64,000 nucleotides of DNA from Streptomyces sp. NBC_01476 (GTDB taxonomy: Bacteria > Actinomycetota > Actinomycetes > Streptomycetales > Streptomycetaceae), in the NCBI RefSeq assembly GCF_036227265.1, contig NZ_CP109446.1:5462001-5526000 (forward strand), read 5' to 3'. The notes beneath the pieces were generated by a model, which was not told the DNA's origin, did no database searches, and worked only from the letters and a program-made list of their open reading frames with translations. Below, piece by piece: positions 48,156 to 55,417 of the stretch. Position numbers and translations under genes: made by a program. How positions within the stretch are numbered: position 1 is the stretch's first letter; each line of letters starts with the position of its first letter.

Positions 48156-48283
48156 GAGGCCCAAGCGTAGTGGCTGCGGTACAGGGAGATAAGTCGGCGA
48201 ATCGGCCGAAACCTGCTGGAAACAGGATGTGCGACGCACCCTGCCACTCCTGACCCGCGAGCAGGGAAGCGCAGGCCAGAGCC

Positions 48284-48997
48284 TTACTGGAGCAGCAGCC
48301 AGCGCGCGCCGCCGATCAGGGAGAAGAAAGCGACGGCGTAAAACAGCAGCATCCACAGCGCCGCCGGGGTGTGGGTGAGCCGGGCCAGCTGGTCGGCGTC
48401 CGAGGAGCCGCTGCGGTCCCGCCGCCTGGTGCGCTGCAGCTCGGCGACCGGCCGGACCCCGCCGGCCAGCAGGAACCACACCACCAGATACGCGAACGCC
48501 GCCTGCACCTGCGCCTTGGTCAGCCACGAGACCAGCAGGAACAGCGCCGCGGTGATCACCACGGTCAGCGCGCCGTACGCGTTGCGGATCATCACCAGCA
48601 TGACCAGCAGCAGGAGGGTCGCGCCCCAGAGCAGCGCGGTGATGTGTCCTGCCGCCAGCAGCGCGGCCCCGGCCAGGCCCAGCAGCGGCGGGGCGGTGTA
48701 GCCGGCCGCGGCGGTCAGCACCATGCCGGGGCCGTGCGGCTTGCCGCGCGAGACGGTCAGGCCCGAGGTGTCCGAATGCAGACGTATACCGTCCAGCCGG
48801 CGGCCGGAGAGCAGCGCGACCAGTCCGTGGCCGCCCTCGTGCGCGATGGTCACCGCGTTGCGGACGATGTGCCACACGCTCCGGGTCAGCACCGCGGCGA
48901 GGGCGAACAGCGCGGTGGCCCCGATCAGCCAGCGCGAGGGGTCGGGCTGGGTGCCGGTCAGCCGGTGCCACATCTCGGTGATGCTCGCGACGTTCAT
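48284..48997 (-). CDS. M50-family membrane metallopeptidase-like protein
   Basis: A 237-residue protein with about six membrane helices. The zinc motif HEGGH (HExxH) lies at the end of a helix in VTIAHEGGHGLVALLSGR, as in M50B peptidases of the site-2 type. The usual second motif (NxxPxxxLDG) is not evident, so activity is uncertain. The ATG at 48997 has AGGAA upstream. It is upstream of aroA on the same strand with a 128-bp gap. Confidence 0.8.
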   Translation of the reverse strand: MNVASITEMWHRLTGTQPDPSRWLIGATALFALAAVLTRSVWHIVRNAVTIAHEGGHGLVALLSGRRLDGIRLHSDTSGLTVSRGKPHGPGMVLTAAAGYTAPPLLGLAGAALLAAGHITALLWGATLLLLVMLVMIRNAYGALTVVITAALFLLVSWLTKAQVQAAFAYLVVWFLLAGGVRPVAELQRTRRRDRSGSSDADQLARLTHTPAALWMLLFYAVAFFSLIGGARWLLLQ

Positions 48998-49107
48998 ACG
49001 GGGATCGTTCCTCTGCTTCCTGTGCGGGATGGCCCGGACGGTCCGGGGCGGGTGGAGCGGGGGGTGGGTGAGGCCCAGGGACTTGCCGTCCGGGGCCGTG
49101 GTCGTGG

Positions 49108-49113
49108 CAGTGT
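49108..49113 (+). promoter_or_regulatory. -10-like element before the SRAP gene
   Basis: CAGTGT ends 7 nt before the ATG at 49121. It is a weak match, and no Shine-Dalgarno is seen. Confidence 0.3.
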
Positions 49114-49120
49114 TGCAGTC

Positions 49121-49936
49121 ATGTGCGGTCGATATGCGGCGAGCAGGAAACCCGAAGATCTTGTGGGCCTCTTCGAGGTGAAGAAGTGGGAGCCCACCGA
49201 GACCATCGCGCCCGACTGGAACGTCGCTCCGACGAAAGACGTCTACGCCGTACTGGACCGTCCGGTGCGGGACTCCGGTTCCCCGGAACCGGTACGGCAG
49301 CTGCGGGTGCTGCGCTGGGGACTCGTCCCCTCCTGGGCGAAGACCCCCGACGGCGGGGCGCGGCTGATCAACGCGCGGGCCGAGACCGCGCACGAGAAGC
49401 CCTCCTTCCGCCGGGCGCTGACCGCCCGGCGCTGCCTGATACCCGCCGACGGCTACTACGAGTGGCTGACCGGCTCCCAGGAGCGGCAGCTGGAGGAGCA
49501 GGGGAAGAAGAAGCGGTCGCGCAAGCAGCCGTACTTCGTCACCCCGGCCGACGGCTCGGTCTTCGCGATGGCCGGGCTGTACGAGTTCTGGCGTGACGCG
49601 ACACTGCCGGACGACCACCCGCGGGCCTGGTGGACCACCTGCACCGTGGTCACCACCGCCGCCGAGACCACCGACCTGGCCGGGTACGACGGCCACGGGC
49701 CGCGGTCGCTGGCCGATATCCACCCGCGGATGCCGCTGATGCTCCCCCCGGACCGGTGGGCGGCCTGGCTCGATCCGGCCACCACCGACCCGGACACCCT
49801 CCACGACCTCCTCGCGCCGCCGCCCGGCGGGCTGCTGCGGGCCTACCCGGTCGGCACCGCGGTCAGCAGCGTGCAGAACAACGGCCCAGAGCTGCTGACG
49901 GAGCTGGCGGCACCCGAGGAGGAGACACTGTTCTGA
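49121..49936 (+). CDS. SRAP-domain abasic-site protein (HMCES/YedK type)
   Basis: A 271-residue SRAP protein that crosslinks to abasic sites in single-stranded DNA. The catalytic Cys2 is directly after Met (MCGRYA). The conserved NVAPT segment, NARAET, the catalytic-pocket Glu in GYYEW and the terminal His motif HPRMPLML are all present. Lys/Arg-rich insertion KKKRSRKQ lies between. It should protect abasic DNA at replication forks. It overlaps the downstream hydrolase gene by one base (TGATG). Confidence 0.92.
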   Translation: MCGRYAASRKPEDLVGLFEVKKWEPTETIAPDWNVAPTKDVYAVLDRPVRDSGSPEPVRQLRVLRWGLVPSWAKTPDGGARLINARAETAHEKPSFRRALTARRCLIPADGYYEWLTGSQERQLEEQGKKKRSRKQPYFVTPADGSVFAMAGLYEFWRDATLPDDHPRAWWTTCTVVTTAAETTDLAGYDGHGPRSLADIHPRMPLMLPPDRWAAWLDPATTDPDTLHDLLAPPPGGLLRAYPVGTAVSSVQNNGPELLTELAAPEEETLF

Positions 49937-50649
49937 TGCACGCATCGGAACAGCCCGACCAGCCCGAACGGCCCGACCAGCCGGAACGCCCGGGACACCC
50001 GGCCGCGGTGAGCGTCCCCACCCCGGCAGGGCCGGCCCGTATCACCTGGTACGCGGCGGCCTCCGCGGCCGGCCGGGCCCGCAGCGTGCTGGCGCTCGGG
50101 CACGGCGCGGGCGGCGGCATCGAGGCCCGCGACCTGGTGGCGCTGGCCGCCGCGCTGCCCGCGCACGGGGTGACGGTGGCGCTGGTGGAACAGCCCTGGC
50201 GGGTCGCGGGCAAGAAGCTGGCCCCCGCGCCCAAGACCCTCGACGCCTGCTGGAGCGCACTGTGGCCCGCCCTCACCGAGCCCGGGCTGCCGGTGGTGGC
50301 CGGGGGGCGCAGCGCCGGCGCGCGGGTGGCCTGCCGGACCGCCGGTCCGCTGGGCGCCGCGGCCGTTCTCGCGCTGGCCTTCCCGCTGCACCCGCCGGGC
50401 AGGCCGGAGAAGAGCCGCGCCGACGAGCTGGCCCGCTTCACCGGTCCGCTCCTGGTCGTCCAGGGCGGCAACGACACCATGGGGAAGCCCGCGCGGTTCC
50501 CGGCCGGGCGCGCGCCGTACGAGATCCCGCACGCCGACCACGGTTTCGCCGTGCCCAAGCGGGCCCCGGTCACCCAGGAGGCCGCACTCACCGCGCTGAC
50601 CACCGCGGTCACCGCGTGGCTGGCCGGGCTGGGGTACGCCGCCGGCTGA
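49936..50649 (+). CDS. Alpha/beta hydrolase (KANL3/Tex30-like)
   Basis: A 237-residue alpha/beta hydrolase. After a Pro/Glu/Gln-rich N-terminal stretch, the fold shows LGHGAGGG, the nucleophile elbow GGRSAGAR, the acid in QGGNDTMG and the base in PHADHGF. Its core matches the KANL3/Tex30-type (dienelactone-hydrolase-like) family. The substrate is unknown. It is translationally coupled to the SRAP gene and followed by the sigR promoter region. Confidence 0.82.
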   Translation: MHASEQPDQPERPDQPERPGHPAAVSVPTPAGPARITWYAAASAAGRARSVLALGHGAGGGIEARDLVALAAALPAHGVTVALVEQPWRVAGKKLAPAPKTLDACWSALWPALTEPGLPVVAGGRSAGARVACRTAGPLGAAAVLALAFPLHPPGRPEKSRADELARFTGPLLVVQGGNDTMGKPARFPAGRAPYEIPHADHGFAVPKRAPVTQEAALTALTTAVTAWLAGLGYAAG

Positions 50650-50727
50650 GGCGCGGCGCCCGCCGGCGCGCCCCGCCGTGGGCTGCGGACCCCGGCCGCA
50701 AAGCCCCCGAACGGCGGACGGTGGCCG

Positions 50728-50753
50728 GGAATGAGCACCGCACCCCTTGCGTT
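50728..50753 (+). promoter_or_regulatory. Autoregulatory sigma-R promoter of sigR
   Basis: GGAAT (50728-50732), exactly 18 nt, then GTT (50751-50753). It lies ahead of both the short and the extended sigR starts. Confidence 0.85.
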
Positions 50754-50994
50754 GTGGATGTCGACAGGACGTAGTGCACAGGGTGTGAGGAGAGGCAGCC
50801 GCATGGTTTCAGCCGCATGCCGGCCGAGCGCGCAGGGCAACGCGCAGGCGGACGTTGCCGCGCCGTACTTGAACTGGGCCGAGTGGTCCGGCAAGAAGGA
50901 CGACGGCAAGGGCGCATCGGGCATGCCCATCCCCGGTGCAATATCCTCCCAGACGAGCGTGTCCACTTTGGGACGCGCTGGAGTTTCTGAGGAG

Positions 50995-51660
50995 GTGGGT
51001 CCGGTCACCGGCACCGACGACAGCACGGCGGAAACCGCGGGTGCGTCCGGTCAGTCGGCGCAGGAGAGCGAGTCCGCGCGCAGCGAGCGCTTCGAGCGGG
51101 ACGCCCTGGGCTTCCTCGACCAGATGTACTCGGCCGCGCTGCGGATGACCCGCAATCCGGCCGACGCCGAGGACCTGGTGCAGGAGACGTACGCGAAGGC
51201 GTACGCGTCCTTCCACCAGTTCCGCGAGGGCACGAACCTGAAGGCCTGGCTCTACCGCATCCTGACGAACAGCTTCATCAACTCCTACCGCAAGAAGCAG
51301 CGCGAACCGCTGCGCAGCGGTTCGGAGGACATCGAGGACTGGCAGCTGGCCCGGGCCGAGTCGCACATGTCGACCGGTCTGCGCTCGGCGGAGTCGCAGG
51401 CGCTCGACCACCTGCCCGACTCCGATGTGAAGTCGGCACTCCAGGCGATCCCCGAGGAGTTCCGCATCGCGGTGTACCTCGCGGACGTCGAGGGCTTTGC
51501 CTACAAGGAGATCGCGGACATCATGGGAACACCCATCGGCACGGTGATGTCCAGGCTGCACCGCGGGCGTCGCCAGTTGCGCGAGCTGCTGGAGGACTAC
51601 GCCCGGGACCGCGGGCTCGTCCCCGCGGGCGCGGGAGATCAGAAGGGCGCGGATTCATGA
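50995..51660 (+). CDS. sigR: ECF sigma factor SigR (thiol-oxidative stress)
   Basis: A 221-residue sigma factor controlling thiol homeostasis. Region 2 has FLDQMYSAALRMTRNPADAEDLVQET and LKAWLYRILTN; region 4 has YKEIADIMGTPIGTVMSRLHRGRRQLR. The GTG at 50995 matches the known housekeeping start (GPVTGTD). The same frame extends to ATG 50803 with GAGGAGAGG upstream, adding 64 residues. This matches the extended unstable isoform sigma-R-prime known from S. coelicolor, made from the autoregulated promoter. The stop overlaps the rsrA start (ATGA). Confidence 0.96.
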   Translation: MGPVTGTDDSTAETAGASGQSAQESESARSERFERDALGFLDQMYSAALRMTRNPADAEDLVQETYAKAYASFHQFREGTNLKAWLYRILTNSFINSYRKKQREPLRSGSEDIEDWQLARAESHMSTGLRSAESQALDHLPDSDVKSALQAIPEEFRIAVYLADVEGFAYKEIADIMGTPIGTVMSRLHRGRRQLRELLEDYARDRGLVPAGAGDQKGADS

Positions 51661-51986
51661 GTTGCGGCAACGCACATGAGACGGACTGCTCCGAGGTGCT
51701 CGACCACCTCTACGAGTACCTCGACGACGAGATGTCCGAGGACTCCTGCGCCAAGTTCAAGGAGCACTTCGAGGAGTGCCACCCCTGCCTGGAGAAGTAC
51801 GGGCTGGAGGCGGCCGTGAAGAAGCTGGTCAAGCGGTGCTGCGGCTCGGACGACGTGCCGACCGACCTGCGGTCGAAGGTGATGATGCGGATCGAGCTGA
51901 TCCGGTCCGGTGAGGTGATCCCCGAGGCCGACACCTTCGCCGCGGACAGCACCCGTACCGGGGCCGAGGCACCCTCGGCCGGCTGA
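51657..51986 (+). CDS. rsrA: Zinc-binding redox-sensitive anti-sigma factor RsrA
   Basis: A 109-residue ZAS-family anti-sigma factor that sequesters SigR until disulfide stress releases zinc. Ligand residues fall at Cys11, His37, Cys41 and Cys44 (HxxxCxxC), the numbering known for S. coelicolor RsrA. Cys3 and Cys31 are extra, and a CC pair lies further on. The gene is coupled to sigR by ATGA. A short hairpin (52014-52031) follows. Confidence 0.96.
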   Translation: MSCGNAHETDCSEVLDHLYEYLDDEMSEDSCAKFKEHFEECHPCLEKYGLEAAVKKLVKRCCGSDDVPTDLRSKVMMRIELIRSGEVIPEADTFAADSTRTGAEAPSAG

Positions 51987-52013
51987 CCACCGCACCCAGA
52001 CGCCCACCCCCAT

Positions 52014-52031
52014 CTCACCCTTCCGGGTGAG
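52014..52031 (+). terminator. Short hairpin after rsrA
   Basis: CTCACCC and GGGTGAG form a 7-bp stem with tetraloop TTCC. There is no T-tract. Confidence 0.45.
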
Positions 52032-52122
52032 CGGCGGCGCCCTCCCTCCTGCCCGGGCGGGCGCCCGCACAGCCCCCCACCTGCGCATGGTTGGATGCCC
52101 GTGGGGTTGGCAAGGAGGTCCG

Positions 52123-52236
52123 GTGGGGACAACGGCCAAAGTGTGCAAGGTTGGTGTCGTACGGGCTGGTACGAAGGGCCGTGCGGGGGGCGAGAGCGTG
52201 GTGCGGGAAGGCGACGTCCTGGCAGTGATCGGCTGA
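52123..52236 (+). CDS. Very small ORF (37 aa) downstream of rsrA
   Basis: A 37-residue ORF with an almost perfect Shine-Dalgarno (AAGGAGGT, 52112-52119) before the GTG at 52123, the strongest in this region. The product is small and basic and ends VVREGDVLAVIG, which resembles the end of biotinyl/lipoyl domains (GDLIAVI). In mycobacteria the biotinyl protein TB7.3 lies at the same position after the sigma/anti-sigma pair. The ORF lacks the MKM attachment site, so it is either a remnant or unrelated. Confidence 0.5.
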   Translation: MGTTAKVCKVGVVRAGTKGRAGGESVVREGDVLAVIG

Positions 52237-52257
52237 GCGGGCAGGCGGGATACGACG

Positions 52258-53262
52258 TTGAAGATCTTCGGAAGAGTGCGGCACCGGCCGTCGCCCACCT
52301 GGCGGCAGGCCACCGACCGGGCGTTCACGCTGATCGACGACGGCCGCTACGAGGACGCGGGCGCGCTGCTGACCCGGGCCGCGGACCTGGAACCGTGGCT
52401 CTCGGAGTCCTGGTACAACCTGGCGCTGCTGCACAAGTTCCGGCACGACTGGACGCAGGCCCGGATCGCGGGTCTGCGTGCCGTCGCACTGCTCGACCGC
52501 CCGGTCGGCGCGCCCGACTGGTGGAATCTGGGCATCGCCGCGACCGCCCTGCAGGACTGGCCGCTGGCCCGCCGCTCCTGGCAGGCGTACGGGCTGCGGA
52601 TGCCCGCGGGGACCGCCGAGCGCACCGGCGAGGAGTCGGTCGGCCTGCCGCTGGGCAGCGCCACGGTACGGCTCTCGCCGGAGGGTGAGGCCGAGGTGGT
52701 GTGGGGCCGCAGGCTCGACCCGGCCCGTATCGAGGTGCTCTCCATCCCGCTGCCGTCGTCCGGCCGCCGCTGGGGCGAGGTCGTCCTGCACGACGGCGTC
52801 CCGCACGGCGAGCGGGCCACCGAGGGCGGGACCAGCGGCTCGGTCTACCCGGTCTTCGACGAGATCGAGCTGTGGGCACCGTCGCCGGTGCCGACCTGGC
52901 TGGTGCTGCTGGAGGCCGCCACGGAGGCGGACCGCAACGCGCTGGAGCGGCTGGCCGCGGAGGCGGGATACGCGGCGGAGGACTGGTCGTCCTCGGTACG
53001 GCTCCTGTGCCGCACCTGTTCGGAGAGCCGCATGCCCACGGACGACGGCTCGGCCACCACCCGCGACCCCCACGATCACGGTGAGCCCGGCCACCCGGGG
53101 CACCTCAGCCATGTGAGTCCCGGCAGCGAGGACGTGCCGTGGACGGCGGAGCGCGAGTGCGGGATCGCTGCGCCGGCGACCCTGGTGGAGGGCCTCCTGG
53201 ACAGCTGGGTCGCCGACAGCCCCAACACCCGCGACTGGCGCGACCTCGAAGAAGTCTGCTGA
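52258..53262 (+). CDS. Tetratricopeptide-repeat protein of unknown function
   Basis: A 334-residue protein. An N-terminal TPR region (~15-110: ALLTRAADLEPWLSESWYNLALLHK, then DWWNLGIAATALQDWPLARRSWQAYG) is followed by a beta-rich domain (~115-250) including VWGRRLDPARIEVLSIPLPSSGRRWGEVVLHDG. The C-terminal region has a CRTC pair and a His/Asp-rich linker. A TTG start at 52258 is inferred because the frame has no better start before MKIFGRV. The function is unknown. Confidence 0.75.
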   Translation: MKIFGRVRHRPSPTWRQATDRAFTLIDDGRYEDAGALLTRAADLEPWLSESWYNLALLHKFRHDWTQARIAGLRAVALLDRPVGAPDWWNLGIAATALQDWPLARRSWQAYGLRMPAGTAERTGEESVGLPLGSATVRLSPEGEAEVVWGRRLDPARIEVLSIPLPSSGRRWGEVVLHDGVPHGERATEGGTSGSVYPVFDEIELWAPSPVPTWLVLLEAATEADRNALERLAAEAGYAAEDWSSSVRLLCRTCSESRMPTDDGSATTRDPHDHGEPGHPGHLSHVSPGSEDVPWTAERECGIAAPATLVEGLLDSWVADSPNTRDWRDLEEVC

Positions 53263-53429
53263 AAGTTTTTCCGGGCGGAGGACGGGGCGGGGGGCCCTAT
53301 GGGGGTGCGGGTCGGAAGTGAGGGTGCCGTGGTCCACGGTGCCGTTGTCCGTGTGGGTGCCGCCCTTTCCCCTTTTTTTGCCGCCTTCTCGCCTCCGGGG
53401 GCGTCATGCGGAGGAAGCCGAGCACCCCA

Positions 53430-53450
53430 GGGGCGCGAGGAACTGCGCGA
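53430..53450 (+). repeat. REP-like intergenic repeat, copy 1
   Basis: A 21-nt unit beginning GGGGCGCGAGGAACTGC and ending GCGA, identical to copy 2. It resembles the dispersed 'GCGCGAGGAACTGCGCGA' element familiar from Streptomyces intergenic regions. Confidence 0.7.
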
Positions 53451-53498
53451 GCAACCGGCCACCGGCGGACGTCTGGGCACCGGGGTGGGTGCCCCGAG

Positions 53499-53519
53499 GG
53501 GGCGCGAGGAACTGCGCGA
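53499..53519 (+). repeat. REP-like intergenic repeat, copy 2
   Basis: The same 21-nt unit as copy 1, 69 bp downstream and in direct orientation. It is followed by CAAGCCACGACG, the longer conserved tail of this element. Confidence 0.7.
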
Positions 53520-53648
53520 CAAGCCACGACGTAGCGGCACCGAGCCACCGGCCGGACGGGGGCACCGTGGATTCCGGTTCAGCCCCCCGCAGGGGACCCG
53601 TACGCTTGGAGACGGTCGTTCACGTTCCCGGAAGGCGTACAGGCGGAG

Positions 53649-54269
53649 ATGTCGCAGCAAACCGAGCAAGGCCAGGAGTTCCTCGACGACGTCACGGACG
53701 CCGAGGCGCGCGAGCAGGCGCACCGCGAGCGCGGGACGGCCCGGCCGATCACCGTCGTGGGCAATCCCGTGCTGCACCGCGAGTGCAAGGACGTGACCGT
53801 CTTCGACGACGAGCTGGCCGCGCTGATCGACGACATGTTCGCCTCGCAGCGGGCGGCCGAGGGCGTCGGCCTGGCCGCCAACCAGATCGGGGTCGACCTC
53901 AAGGTCTTCGTCTACGACTGCCCCGACGACGAGAACCAGCGGCACGTCGGCGCGATCTGCAACCCCGTACTGGAAGAACTCCCCGCCGATCAGCGGCACT
54001 TGGACGATTCCGCCGAGGGCTGCCTGTCGGTGCCCGGCGCCTATATGGAACTCGCCCGCCCCGACTACGCGGTGGTACGCGGCCAGGACCCCGCCGGCAA
54101 CCCGGTCCGGGTGCACGGCCGCGGCTACTTCGCGCGCTGCCTGCAGCACGAGACCGAGCACCTGTACGGGCAGCTCTACATCGACCGGCTCTCCAAGCGC
54201 GAACGCAAGGACGTCATGCGGCAGATGGCCGAGGCCACCCCGAAGTTCGCGACCGTCCCGAACGACTGA
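53649..54269 (+). CDS. def: Peptide deformylase
   Basis: A 206-residue metalloenzyme removing the N-formyl group from nascent proteins. The three motifs are intact: GVGLAANQ (72-79), EGCLS (123-127, Cys metal ligand) and HETEH (167-171). The HETEH variant (Thr for Leu, Glu for Asp) is normal in actinobacterial enzymes. It has an N-terminal extension of ~30 acidic residues. The ATG at 53649 has GGCGGAG just upstream. It converges on nrdB. Confidence 0.95.
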   Translation: MSQQTEQGQEFLDDVTDAEAREQAHRERGTARPITVVGNPVLHRECKDVTVFDDELAALIDDMFASQRAAEGVGLAANQIGVDLKVFVYDCPDDENQRHVGAICNPVLEELPADQRHLDDSAEGCLSVPGAYMELARPDYAVVRGQDPAGNPVRVHGRGYFARCLQHETEHLYGQLYIDRLSKRERKDVMRQMAEATPKFATVPND

Positions 54270-54334
54270 CACGCGCGGCGCGGCAGCCGTCCGGGACGGA
54301 CGTCACGTCAGAGCGGGCGGCGGCTCAGCGGCAC

Positions 54335-55417
54335 TCAGAAGTCCTCGTCCAGGGCCACCGTGCCCTCGACGGCGACCTGGTAGGCCGACGGCCGCCGCTC
54401 GAAGAAGTTCGTCAGCTCCTGGACACCCTGCAACTCCATGAAGGAGAAGGGGTTCTGGGAGCCGTACACCGGCGCGAAGCCCAGCCGGACCAGCCGCTGG
54501 TCGGCCACGCACTCCAGATACTCGCGCATCGACTCGGTGTTCATCCCCGGCAGCCCGTCGCCGCACAGGTCCCGGCCGAACTGCAGCTCCGCCTCGACGG
54601 CTTCGCGCAGCATGTCGGTGACCTGCTGCTCCAACTCCGCGTCGAAGAGGCCGGGTTCCTCTTTGCGTACGGTGTCGACCACCTCGAAGGCGAAGCTCAT
54701 GTGCATCGTCTCGTCGCGGAAGACCCAGTTGGTGCCGGTCGCCAGGCCGTGCAGCAGTCCGCGGGAGCGGAACCAGTAGACGTACGCGAAGGCCCCGTAG
54801 AAGAACAGGCCCTCGATGCAGGCCGCGAAGCAGATCAGGTTGAGCAGGAAACGGCGGCGGTCGGCGCGGGACGCGAGCCGGTCGATGGTCTCGACGGAGT
54901 CCATCCAGCGGAAGCAGAACTGTGCCTTCTCCCGGATGGACGGGATGTTCTCCACCGCGGCGAAGGCCGCCGTGCGGTCCTCCGGGTCGGGCAGATAGGT
55001 GTCCAGCAGGGTCAGATAGAACTGGACGTGCACGGCCTCCTCGAAGAGCTGCCGGGACAGGTACAGCCGCGCCTCGGGGGAGTTGATGTGCTTGTAGAGG
55101 GTGAGCACCAGGTTGTTGGCCACGATCGAGTCGCCGGTGGCGAAGAAGGCGACCAGCCGGCCGATCAAGTGCTGCTCGGCGGCGGTGAGTCCGGCAAGGT
55201 CGGTGACGTCGGAGTGGAGGTCGACCTCCTCCACCGACCAGGTGTTCTTGATCGCGTCGCGGTAGCGGTCGTAGAAGTCCGGGTAGCGCATCGGACGCAG
55301 CGTCAGCTCGAAGCCCGGGTCGAGCAGGTTCTTCGTGACGGGCCCGGCGGGCCCAGCGGGCTCGGCGCCGGCGGCGGACGCGGCGGACGCGGTGGGAGAG
55401 ACGGGGGTGGTGGTCAT
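54335..55417 (-). CDS. nrdB: Class Ia ribonucleotide reductase small subunit NrdB
   Basis: A 360-residue diiron-radical subunit. Metal and radical residues are visible: E127-x2-H130-x3-Y134 in EEAVHVQFY (the Tyr is the radical site) and the second E-x2-H in RDETMHMSF. The first ~28 residues are Ala/Pro-rich. Its ATG overlaps the nrdA stop by one base (TAATG). The usual third gene of the S. coelicolor operon, nrdS, is not present next to it; def follows on the opposite strand. Confidence 0.95.
   Translation of the reverse strand: MTTTPVSPTASAASAAGAEPAGPAGPVTKNLLDPGFELTLRPMRYPDFYDRYRDAIKNTWSVEEVDLHSDVTDLAGLTAAEQHLIGRLVAFFATGDSIVANNLVLTLYKHINSPEARLYLSRQLFEEAVHVQFYLTLLDTYLPDPEDRTAAFAAVENIPSIREKAQFCFRWMDSVETIDRLASRADRRRFLLNLICFAACIEGLFFYGAFAYVYWFRSRGLLHGLATGTNWVFRDETMHMSFAFEVVDTVRKEEPGLFDAELEQQVTDMLREAVEAELQFGRDLCGDGLPGMNTESMREYLECVADQRLVRLGFAPVYGSQNPFSFMELQGVQELTNFFERRPSAYQVAVEGTVALDEDF

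Larger units (their letters stand above)
53263..53648. other. 386-bp intergenic region with REP-like repeats
   Basis: No gene is supported. The region has G-rich and C/T-rich stretches and two copies of a 21-nt repeat (see separate entries). The def Shine-Dalgarno (GGCGGAG) is at its right end. No clear promoter was identified. Confidence 0.7.
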
